From Sphingomonadales bacterium (GTDB lineage: Bacteria; Pseudomonadota; Alphaproteobacteria; Sphingomonadales; Sphingomonadaceae): a DNA stretch of 13,602 nucleotides. The stretch is from positions 1 to 13,602 of the forward strand of contig JAIYAA010000363.1 in NCBI GenBank assembly GCA_027489295.1, read 5' to 3'. The notes below the pieces were generated by a model that saw nothing but the letters and a program-made list of their open reading frames with translations, had not been told where the DNA came from and made no database searches. Positions 8,988-13,602 of this stretch are shown in pieces (the first letter of the stretch is position 1; each line of letters starts with the position of its first letter). A program made the translations under genes and the position numbers.

Positions 8988-9640
8988 CGCTGCGCCGTTT
9001 GCTCGCGCTTCGCCACCCGGCGCAGATCGCTGATCGTGGCGGCGCTCAGCAGCGGCCGATCGGGCTTGGCGAGCCGCGCCTTGTCGACCTTCTGCATCAG
9101 CTTGCCCAGATCCTCCTCCGGCTTGCTGTCGCGCGCGGCGACGCGAACCACGGTCGAGATCGAGGGCTTGGCGGCCGGCACCTTCACCGCCGCCGCCGAT
9201 GCGGTCGCGACGGGCTTCGCCGCCGTCGCCGGGCTGGGCGTCGGCGTCGTCACCGCTGCGGTTTCCACTGGGCGCGTGCCGGTAGGGATCACCAGCGCCG
9301 CGGTCTGCACCTTGGCCTCACCGCCCGCCGCCGCCGGGATCGCCGGTGCCGGCTGGTCCAGCGCGGCCAGGCCGCTGGCGCTCGCCAGATATTGCTGCGG
9401 CTGCGGCGCGTTCATCGCCAGCACGTCGCCGTTCCAGCGCTCGATCTGGGCCATGTTGGCGCGCGTGTCGAACTCGGTTTCCAGCCCGCGAATGTCCCGG
9501 TGCGCCTCGATGATGGCGACCTGCGTCGCCTTCAGCTTGGCGCGTTCGGCCGCACCGTGCGAGTTCACCATATAGCAGGTCGGCGCCACGACTGCGACGC
9601 ACAGGAACCAGCCAAGCCCCCTGAAGCCATGCACTGCCAT
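8984..9640 (-). CDS. ftsL: FtsL-like divisome protein with long Ala/Pro-rich tail
   Basis: Probable FtsL, the bitopic membrane protein that links FtsQ and FtsB to FtsWI. Sequence identity is poorly conserved in this family, so the call rests on topology and position between rsmH and ftsI. The 218 residues show a membrane segment at about 8-25, a charged and probably coiled-coil stretch at 28-70 (AERAKLKATQVAIIEAHRDI), then a low-complexity Ala/Pro/Thr region at about 90-165 and a charged C-terminus. The E. coli protein is about 120 residues, so the tail is extra. I chose ATG at 9640 because it overlaps the rsmH stop as TAATG and has GGAG eight bases upstream. A GTG at 9664 in the same frame lacks a ribosome binding site. 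The stop overlaps ftsI as ATGA. Confidence 0.88.
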   Translation of the reverse strand: MAVHGFRGLGWFLCVAVVAPTCYMVNSHGAAERAKLKATQVAIIEAHRDIRGLETEFDTRANMAQIERWNGDVLAMNAPQPQQYLASASGLAALDQPAPAIPAAAGGEAKVQTAALVIPTGTRPVETAAVTTPTPSPATAAKPVATASAAAVKVPAAKPSISTVVRVAARDSKPEEDLGKLMQKVDKARLAKPDRPLLSAATISDLRRVAKREQTAQR

Positions 9641-10587
9641 TACGCCACTCCATCCCCGACCCACGGCGCCGCATCCGTCCGCCGCGCCGCGCGCAGCGTT
9701 GCCGAACGGGCACGCGGGTTACGCACCAACTCCGCCTCGCCAGGGCGCACGGCCTTGGCGGGCGTCTCAAAACTAGGTTCCGCCCGCGGTCCCACCGCCG
9801 GGCGATGCCGCGAACCCGCCGGCGTGCTGCCGCTGCGTTCGCGGAAGAAGCGCTTGACCAGCCGGTCCTCCAGGCTGTGGAAGGTCACCACCACCAGCCG
9901 CCCGCCGGGCTTGAGCACCCGCTCGGCGGCGACGAGCACGTCGGTCAGCTCGTCCAGCTCGCGGTTGATGTGGATGCGCACCCCCTGGAAGGTGCGCGTA
10001 GCGGGATCCTTCTTGTCGTGCGGGCGATGGCCGAGCGCGCGGCGCACCACTGCCGCCAGTTCCGAGGTGCGGGTCAGCGGCCGCGCCTCGACGATGAACT
10101 TGGCCACCCGGCGGGCGCGCGGCTCCTCGCCATAGTGGAACAGCACGTCGGCGATCTCGCCCTCGTCGGCATTGTTGAGCCAGTCGGCCGCGCTCATCCC
10201 CTCCCCCGCCATGCGCATGTCGAGCGGCCCGTCCTGCTGGAACGAGAAGCCGCGCTCGGCCTGGTCGAGCTGCATCGAGGAGACGCCGATATCGAGCACC
10301 ACCCCGTCCACGGGTGCCAGGCCGCGCGCCTCCAGTTCCTGCGCCATGCTGCTGAACGGCGCATGGATCAGGGTAAGCGCACCGCCGCTTTCCGCGACGA
10401 GCGTGGCCCCGTTCGTGATCGCGGTCGGATCGCGGTCGAACGCCGCCACCTGCGCACCGGCACCGAGCATCGCACGGGTATAGCCGCCGGCACCGAAGGT
10501 GCCGTCGACATGGGTTTCGCCGGGCGCGATCGCGAGCGCGTCCAGCACTTCGTCGAGCAGCACGGGGATATGCGGGGCGTCGGTCAC
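9640..10587 (-). CDS. rsmH: RsmH (MraW), 16S rRNA C1402 N4-methyltransferase
   Basis: SAM-dependent methyltransferase acting on 16S rRNA cytosine 1402 in the ribosomal P site. It has 315 residues from the chosen start, the usual length. Seen: [10 protein letters not shown] near the N-terminus (6-15), the SAM loop [14 protein letters not shown] (28-41), [11 protein letters not shown] (98-108), GPLDMRM (120-126), [10 protein letters not shown] (199-208), the HSLEDR motif (237-242) and the closing [12 protein letters not shown] (290-301). The open frame extends upstream to 10716, but that part overlaps mraZ and has no family similarity that I recognise. The GTG at 10587 gives a GTGA overlap with the mraZ stop and has AAGGGGG about six bases upstream. 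The TAA stop shares one base with the ftsL ATG. Confidence 0.96.
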   Translation of the reverse strand: MTDAPHIPVLLDEVLDALAIAPGETHVDGTFGAGGYTRAMLGAGAQVAAFDRDPTAITNGATLVAESGGALTLIHAPFSSMAQELEARGLAPVDGVVLDIGVSSMQLDQAERGFSFQQDGPLDMRMAGEGMSAADWLNNADEGEIADVLFHYGEEPRARRVAKFIVEARPLTRTSELAAVVRRALGHRPHDKKDPATRTFQGVRIHINRELDELTDVLVAAERVLKPGGRLVVVTFHSLEDRLVKRFFRERSGSTPAGSRHRPAVGPRAEPSFETPAKAVRPGEAELVRNPRARSATLRAARRTDAAPWVGDGVA

Positions 10588-11066
10588 ATCGCCCCCTTCT
10601 GCTGCATCAGGAACAGGCAGATTTCCTTGAGTTCGGGGTCGGCGGTCTCGCTCGCCAGCAGTTCCTCGGGCGACCAGATCTCGAACGTGTCGCCGCTGCC
10701 GACGAAGAACGCCCATTTCTGGATCTTGGCCTTGCCGCGGAAGAAGGGCGGCAGCACGAACCGCCCGCTATCGTCGTACGGCGCCTTTTCGACCATGCCG
10801 AACGCGCGGCGCTTGGGGCGCACGCTGGGCTGCTCGCCGCGGTCGAGCGCCTGCTGGTCGAGCTTGTCGATGCGGTCATATTTCGCGCGCGACCAGCCGG
10901 TGTCGTGCGCGGAGAGGCACAGATCCTCCGCATGCACCCCGATCACGATCTGGCGGACGTCGGAATTGCGCTCGGCGGCAGCGCGCAGGTCGGCGGGTAT
11001 GGCGACGCGACCCTTCTGGTCGACCGCCTGGAGCGCAAATCCTTCGAAGAGCTCCCTGTCTGCCAC
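10584..11066 (-). CDS. mraZ: MraZ, dcw cluster transcriptional regulator
   Basis: DNA-binding regulator of the dcw cluster, built from two AbrB-like half-domains and forming rings in studied members. Of 160 residues, the first repeat carries [13 protein letters not shown] (16-28) and the second [13 protein letters not shown] (98-110), followed by [17 protein letters not shown] (121-137). These match the family's two DxxxR motifs and the GxxxxxEIW segment. The frame is open to a GTG at 11111. I prefer the GTG at 11066, which gives the usual N-terminus [16 protein letters not shown] and has GGGG seven bases upstream; the 15 extra residues look unlike the family. It is the first gene of the overlapping run and ends in GTGA with rsmH. 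In E. coli MraZ represses its own promoter through spaced TGGGN repeats; similar boxes lie upstream here. Confidence 0.92.
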   Translation of the reverse strand: MADRELFEGFALQAVDQKGRVAIPADLRAAAERNSDVRQIVIGVHAEDLCLSAHDTGWSRAKYDRIDKLDQQALDRGEQPSVRPKRRAFGMVEKAPYDDSGRFVLPPFFRGKAKIQKWAFFVGSGDTFEIWSPEELLASETADPELKEICLFLMQQKGAM

Positions 11067-11194
11067 GCCAAAACCCCAAGCCGGGCACGACTCTCCCGCC
11101 GCCGGAATCACGCGGACCGTGCCCAGCTGACGATGTTCGGGAGAAAAGGGTTTCGTGCCCCCCTTTAGTGTGCCCTTTTAATCACAATATAGGG

Positions 11195-11229
11195 CGGGAA
11201 ACAACGGGAGAGTTGGGGATAGCACGGGA
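11195..11229. promoter_or_regulatory. Four phased GGGA boxes, candidate MraZ operator
   Basis: On the plus strand four pentamers follow at an exact 10-bp period: CGGGA (11195-11199), CGGGA (11205-11209), GGGGA (11215-11219) and CGGGA (11225-11229), each separated by five bases of unrelated sequence. Read along the mraZ strand they are TCCCS boxes. Known MraZ operators in E. coli are direct TGGGN pentamers with 5-bp spacers, so core and spacing agree, while the first base differs. The array sits 129-163 bases upstream of the preferred mraZ start and overlaps the possible -35 element, a fitting position for autoregulation. The role is inference; the repeat itself is plain in the sequence. Confidence 0.6.
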
Positions 11230-11485
11230 ATTTGAGCCACTGATCGCCACAACCTGGCGCATTTCGCGGATTGATCCTTGTTTGTTCTCGTTTTTCCCTT
11301 TCCCGGCACGCGTTCGATCCGGAAAAATGCTTAATATCGACGATAGCCGACACCCCTGCCGGGCGCGGCGGATCGGCGCCGGCATCGACGAACGCTAGCA
11401 ACAGAAACCGGCAAGCCACGGAAACTGCGGCATTTTTATCACCAACGTTCTGCACTGCCCGTGCGGGCCGTGCGCACCCTTTCCG

Positions 11486-11556
11486 GCAGGTGGGGCAATT
11501 TCCCGTGTCGTCCCCGGCATGCGGCGCGGGTGGGGCGGTTTCCCCGGCCGTCCCGG
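11486..11556. repeat. Imperfect 40-bp tandem repeat between the small gene and mraZ
   Basis: The stretch 11486-11516 recurs at 11526-11556, exactly 40 bp on, with about three quarters of bases matching. Each copy starts GGTGGGGC, continues with TTTCCC and ends with a further TCCC ten bases later. Within each copy two TCCCS pentamers are spaced by five bases (11501 and 11511; 11541 and 11551), the same unit and period as the four-box array nearer mraZ but in the opposite orientation. Each copy can also fold a short GGG(G)-6-CCC hairpin. The repeat starts just after the stop of the upstream small gene, so it could be an operator cluster, a weak terminator or both. Chance is harder to exclude here because the DNA is very GC-rich. 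Confidence 0.5.
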
Positions 11557-11566
11557 AGTCGGGGCG

Positions 11567-11893
11567 TCAGCGGCCGGCGGCTTCCTGCTGGTGCAGCTGC
11601 TCGCGCGCCTTGGCCGCGCCGCTCGGGTCGGCCGAGTCCGCGCCCGGCGCGACGCCCATTTCCGCCAGCGGCTCGTCACGGGTGCGATCGGCCGCCGCGT
11701 TATCGATTCCGGTGAGATTCGCGACCACCGCGGCGTTGGAGGCGCCCGCCGCGCGCACCGGCGCCTCGCGGTTGGCCGAGGACAGGATCATGAACGACAG
11801 CGCCATCAACAGGATGACGGCCGCGAGTCCGGTCATGCCGACGCGGATGCGTTGCATCGCCTGTGCTGGATCCTGATGCGAACCGAATTTCAT
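11567..11893 (-). CDS. Small single-pass membrane protein of unknown function
   Basis: I do not recognise this 108-residue protein. It has a short N-terminus with basic residues just before the membrane (MQRIRVGMTG), one clear hydrophobic segment at about 20-40 (GLAAVILLMALSFMIL), then a soluble Ala-rich tail with several acidic residues and no cysteines. The positive residues before the segment suggest that the N-terminus is cytoplasmic and the tail periplasmic. The ATG at 11893 has no clear Shine-Dalgarno sequence; Met13 and Met20 are possible alternatives. It lies between the cysteine synthase gene and the mraZ control region on the same strand, 49 bases after the former. The hydrophobic segment in frame argues for a real gene. 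No function is proposed. Confidence 0.65.
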   Translation of the reverse strand: MKFGSHQDPAQAMQRIRVGMTGLAAVILLMALSFMILSSANREAPVRAAGASNAAVVANLTGIDNAAADRTRDEPLAEMGVAPGADSADPSGAAKAREQLHQQEAAGR

Positions 11894-11908
11894 GACTGTG
11901 GCATAAAT

Positions 11909-11926
11909 GTAACGCGCAAGCGCGCG
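11909..11926 (-). terminator. Weak hairpin after the cysteine synthase gene
   Basis: About 20 bases after the cysK-like stop the minus strand has CGCG-CTTG-CGCG followed by TTACATTT. The stem is only four perfect base pairs and the T-tract is interrupted, so this is at best a weak terminator; the same T-rich stretch may belong to the promoter of the next small gene. Confidence 0.25.
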
Positions 11927-11942
11927 TTTGTCGAGCGAAGCC

Positions 11943-12935
11943 TCAGCGTGCCGCTAACCATGCCGGGACGGGCAGCCCCTTCGCCTGCAGCCACTCGGCA
12001 TTGTACAGCGTCGAAAGGTAGCGGAAGCCGGTGTCGCACAGGATCGTCGCGACCCGCTTGCCGGGCCCGAGCGCACGCGCCAGCCGCACCGCACCGGCGA
12101 CGTTGATGCCCGACGAAAGGCCCAGGCACAGCCCCTCCTCCGCCAGCAGCCGGCGCGTCCATTCCAGCCCCTCCTCGTCGGAGATGCGATACTGGGTGTC
12201 GATCGGCGCGCCCTCCAGATTGCCGGTGATCCGGCCCTGGCCGATGCCTTCGGCGACCGAGGAGCCCTCGGCACGCAGTTCGCCACAGGCATAATATTCG
12301 TAGAGCGCGGCGCCGTGCGGGTCGCTCAGCGCGATGGTGACCTTCTCGTCCTTCGCCTTCAGCCCCAGGCCGACGCCGGCGATCGTGCCGCCGGTGCCCG
12401 CCGCGCAGGTGAAGCCGTCAATCCGGCCGTCCATCTGCGTCCAGATCTCCTCCGCCGTGCCGTAGATATGCGCCTTGCGGTTGGCGGTGTTGTCGAACTG
12501 GTTCGCCCAGATCGCGCCCGGGGTTTCCTCGGCGATGCGGCGGCTGGTGTGGACGAAATGGCCGGGGTTCGAATAGGGCGCCGCCGGCACCAGCACCAAC
12601 TCGGCGCCCAGCGCGCGCAGCGTGTCCATCTTCTCGCGCGACTGGGTCTCGGGCATCACGATGATCGTGCGATAGCCCTTGGCGTTGGCGACCAGCGCCA
12701 GGCCGATACCGGTATTGCCCGCGGTCCCCTCGACGATCGTGCCGCCGGGCGCCAGCGTACCCTGCGCCTCGGCATCGTCGACGATGTAGAGCGCGGCACG
12801 GTCCTTCACCGAGGCGCCGGGATTGGCGAATTCGCACTTGGCGAAAATGTCGCAGCCGGTCGCCTCGCTGGGCCCCTTCAGCCGGACGAGCGGAGTATTG
12901 CCGATCAGTGCGAGCGTGTTCTGGGAAACGTGCAT
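11943..12935 (-). CDS. cysK: CysK-type cysteine synthase (O-acetylserine sulfhydrylase)
   Basis: Pyridoxal-phosphate fold type II enzyme that should make cysteine from O-acetylserine and sulfide in the cytoplasm. Of 330 residues, seen: IGNTPLVRL (11-19), NPGASVKDR (38-46) with Lys44 as the cofactor Schiff-base lysine, EGTAGNTGIGLA (69-80), the phosphate-binding GTGGTIAGVG (180-189), SSGINVAGA (274-282) and CDTGFRYLSTLYN (300-312). The substrate loop reads EGTAGNTG where classical CysK has a PTSGNTG-type loop; this variant is, as far as I recall, common in alphaproteobacterial homologues. Cystathionine beta-synthase is an alternative, but no CBS regulatory domain is present. The frame opens with a TTG at 12980; the ATG at 12935 starts MHVSQNTLALIGNTPL and is preferred. 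It has no Shine-Dalgarno sequence, and a promoter-like pair lies immediately upstream. Confidence 0.9.
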   Translation of the reverse strand: MHVSQNTLALIGNTPLVRLKGPSEATGCDIFAKCEFANPGASVKDRAALYIVDDAEAQGTLAPGGTIVEGTAGNTGIGLALVANAKGYRTIIVMPETQSREKMDTLRALGAELVLVPAAPYSNPGHFVHTSRRIAEETPGAIWANQFDNTANRKAHIYGTAEEIWTQMDGRIDGFTCAAGTGGTIAGVGLGLKAKDEKVTIALSDPHGAALYEYYACGELRAEGSSVAEGIGQGRITGNLEGAPIDTQYRISDEEGLEWTRRLLAEEGLCLGLSSGINVAGAVRLARALGPGKRVATILCDTGFRYLSTLYNAEWLQAKGLPVPAWLAAR

Positions 12936-12941
12936 GCCGCG

Positions 12942-12971
12942 TAGATAGGAGCCTGCCCGGGCCCCGCGCAA
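12942..12971 (-). promoter_or_regulatory. Putative promoter of the cysteine synthase gene
   Basis: On the minus strand TTGCGC (12971-12966) and TATCTA (12947-12942) are separated by 18 bases and resemble -35 and -10 boxes. The -10 ends only six bases before the ATG at 12935, so transcription would begin at or next to the start codon and give a leaderless message, which fits the missing Shine-Dalgarno sequence. The match is moderate and the assignment is inference. Confidence 0.35.
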
Positions 12972-12981
12972 GCAACGCAAT

Positions 12982-13311
12982 CTATTCGGCGACGCCGGCC
13001 TGCTTCAGGTGCGGCCCCAGCCGCCCGGCGATCCACAGGAAGAACATCCGATAATCCGAGAAGAGCGACCAGAGCGGATAGGTGAAGGTGGCCGGCCGGT
13101 TGTGCTCCACCCCGAAATGCGCGCCCCAGGCAAAGCCGTAGCCGGCGAGCGGGATGGCCCAGAACCACAGGCTGTCGAGCAGCACCCCGGCGGCGAGCGC
13201 GGCAAAGCTGAGCGCGGTGCCGACATAATGCAGCCTGCGCGTCGCCGGCCTGGCATGCTCGCGCAGATAATGGGGCCAGAAGTCCCGGTAGCGGGTGATC
13301 GTGCGAGCCAT
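12982..13311 (-). CDS. Mpo1-like / DUF962 small membrane protein
   Basis: A 109-residue protein with DUF962 (YGL010w/Mpo1-like) hallmarks: RRLHYVGTALSF (25-36) leading into a first hydrophobic hairpin (30-62) and AHFGVEHNRPATF (64-76), ending with a last hydrophobic segment around 85-97. His28, His65 and His70 are the sort of conserved histidines that bind iron in yeast Mpo1, a 2-hydroxy fatty acid dioxygenase of the alpha-oxidation pathway. Activity in bacteria is inference. The protein is shorter than yeast Mpo1, as bacterial members often are. The ATG at 13311 has only a weak AGG upstream. It ends in TAG 46 bases before the cysteine synthase ATG, on the same strand, but the gap holds a candidate promoter, so the two need not be one operon. 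Confidence 0.85.
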   Translation of the reverse strand: MARTITRYRDFWPHYLREHARPATRRLHYVGTALSFAALAAGVLLDSLWFWAIPLAGYGFAWGAHFGVEHNRPATFTYPLWSLFSDYRMFFLWIAGRLGPHLKQAGVAE

Positions 13312-13362
13312 GCGCGCCAGCCTAACCGCTTTGCGCGCCCGCGGGAAGCGGGTGTCCGGCCC

Positions 13363-13398
13363 AGAAGAAAGGGCCGGGATGGCGAACCATCCCGACCC
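13363..13398 (-). terminator. Intrinsic terminator of the flagellin gene
   Basis: On the minus strand a 12-bp stem (GGGTCGGGATGG with CCATCCCGGCCC, one T-G wobble) closes a TTCG loop and is followed by TTTCTTCT. Arms lie at 13387-13398 and 13371-13382. It starts 48 bases after the flagellin stop, the expected place to end that transcript, and insulates the Mpo1-like gene. A second 10-bp palindrome, TGGGGCCCCA at 13409-13418, lies between the stop and this hairpin. Confidence 0.85.
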
Positions 13399-13446
13399 TC
13401 TCCAGCCTTGGGGCCCCAGGGTTGGACCCGTTGGCGTAGCCGCTGC

Positions 13447-13602
13447 TTAGCGGAACAGCGAGGTGATGGTCTGCGGCGCCTGGTTGGCGATCGACAGCGC
13501 CTGCACGCCGAGCTGCTGCTTGACCTGCAGCGCCTGCAGCTTCGCCGATTCCTTCGCCAGATCGGCGTCGACGAGGTTGCCGATGCCGCTCTCGATCGTG
13601 TC
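13447..13602 (-). CDS. Flagellin, C-terminal fragment (5' part outside window)
   Basis: The last 51 codons of a flagellin gene, entering from the right edge. The fragment reads [20 protein letters not shown] at its start and ends [17 protein letters not shown]. This is the conserved C-terminal D0 helix of flagellins, which packs in the filament core: it has the (V)DADLAKESA block, the [15 protein letters not shown] heptad-like helix and the NQAPQ(T/S)xxxLF(R) end. It terminates in TAA at 13447-13449 and is followed by a strong terminator. The variable D2/D3 region and the start are not visible, so paralogue number and glycosylation features cannot be judged. The organism therefore carries at least one flagellin gene near the dcw cluster. 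Confidence 0.94.
   Translation of the reverse strand, partial: DTIESGIGNLVDADLAKESAKLQALQVKQQLGVQALSIANQAPQTITSLFR

Larger units (their letters stand above)
11067..11566. other. Intergenic control region upstream of mraZ (about 500 bp)
   Basis: No convincing gene lies between mraZ and the small membrane protein gene. Short open frames exist on both strands, but none has a recognisable domain, a good ribosome binding site or a sensible composition. The stretch 11180-11340 is clearly more A/T-rich than the surrounding coding DNA, as expected for a promoter. On the minus strand TTGTTT (11204-11199) and TTAAAA (11181-11176) are 17 bases apart and could be -35 and -10 boxes; an alternative -10 is TATATT (11191-11186). 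These are weak matches. The region also holds the four-box array and the 40-bp tandem repeat described separately. Transcription of the dcw cluster must start here or farther upstream, because no gap exists inside the cluster. Confidence 0.6.

Noticed and set aside
3534..9575. Very long open frames on the plus strand, such as 3534-4865, 4508-6271, 5947-7497 and 7545-9575
   Set aside because: They lie antisense to well-identified mur and fts genes. Their products are rich in Arg, His, Ala, Gly and Gln without any recognisable domain, as expected from the complement of GC-rich codons.
10588..10716. Upstream extension of rsmH by 43 residues
   Set aside because: It overlaps the end of mraZ in another frame and has no family-like sequence, while the GTG at 10587 has a good ribosome binding site and the GTGA overlap.
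11138..11142. A fifth GGGA box near the mraZ start
   Set aside because: It is 57 bp from the array and out of the 10-bp register, so it cannot be told from chance.
11165..11455. Open frame on the minus strand upstream of mraZ (96 residues)
   Set aside because: No domain, an unlikely composition, no convincing ribosome binding site, and it runs through the A/T-rich control region with the phased boxes.
11341..11480. Possible small RNA or terminator between mraZ and the small gene
   Set aside because: Only short G/C palindromes were seen, with no T-tract, no matched promoter and no recognisable RNA family.
12905..13168. Open frame on the minus strand overlapping the Mpo1-like and cysteine synthase genes
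   Set aside because: It is an out-of-frame shadow of the DUF962 gene, whose own frame has clear motifs and membrane segments.

Overview
The window is a GC-rich stretch of an alphaproteobacterial chromosome, most likely a sphingomonad. This rests on the character of the FtsW, MraY, MurE and flagellin sequences, the long Ala/Pro-rich FtsL, frequent GTG starts and the typical gene order; no database search was possible. All supported genes lie on the minus strand, so biological order runs from high to low coordinates.

From about 11066 down to 1 lies the 5' half of the division and cell wall (dcw) cluster in its classical order: mraZ, rsmH (mraW), ftsL, ftsI, murE, murF, mraY, murD, ftsW and a murG cut by the window edge. 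With the starts chosen here, every junction overlaps (GTGA, ATGA, TAATG, or 13 bp at murF/mraY). There is no non-coding base for 11 kb and the genes should be translationally coupled. Together they make the cytoplasmic and membrane steps of peptidoglycan precursor synthesis (MurE, MurF, MurD, MraY, MurG), the septal glycan polymerase and transpeptidase pair (FtsW, FtsI), a divisome linker (FtsL), a 16S rRNA methyltransferase (RsmH) and the cluster regulator (MraZ).

Upstream of mraZ, about 500 bp (11067-11566) have no convincing gene. They hold four GGGA boxes at an exact 10-bp period (11195-11229), a good candidate MraZ operator, and an imperfect 40-bp tandem repeat with more such boxes in the opposite orientation. 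Beyond lie a small single-pass membrane protein of unknown function (11567-11893), a CysK-type cysteine synthase (11943-12935), possibly leaderless, and an Mpo1-like/DUF962 membrane protein (12982-13311). The right edge carries the 3' end of a flagellin gene (13447-13602) followed by a strong intrinsic terminator.

The most unusual feature is inside murD. A nested palindromic repeat of about 109 bp (3172-3280), made of two inverted C/G-rich units around a smaller palindrome, is inserted in frame and adds about 36 residues to the N-terminal domain of an essential enzyme. No phage, transposase, CRISPR, tRNA or rRNA was seen. I found no evidence of a wholly new multi-gene system; the novelty is in the in-gene repeat and the control region of mraZ.
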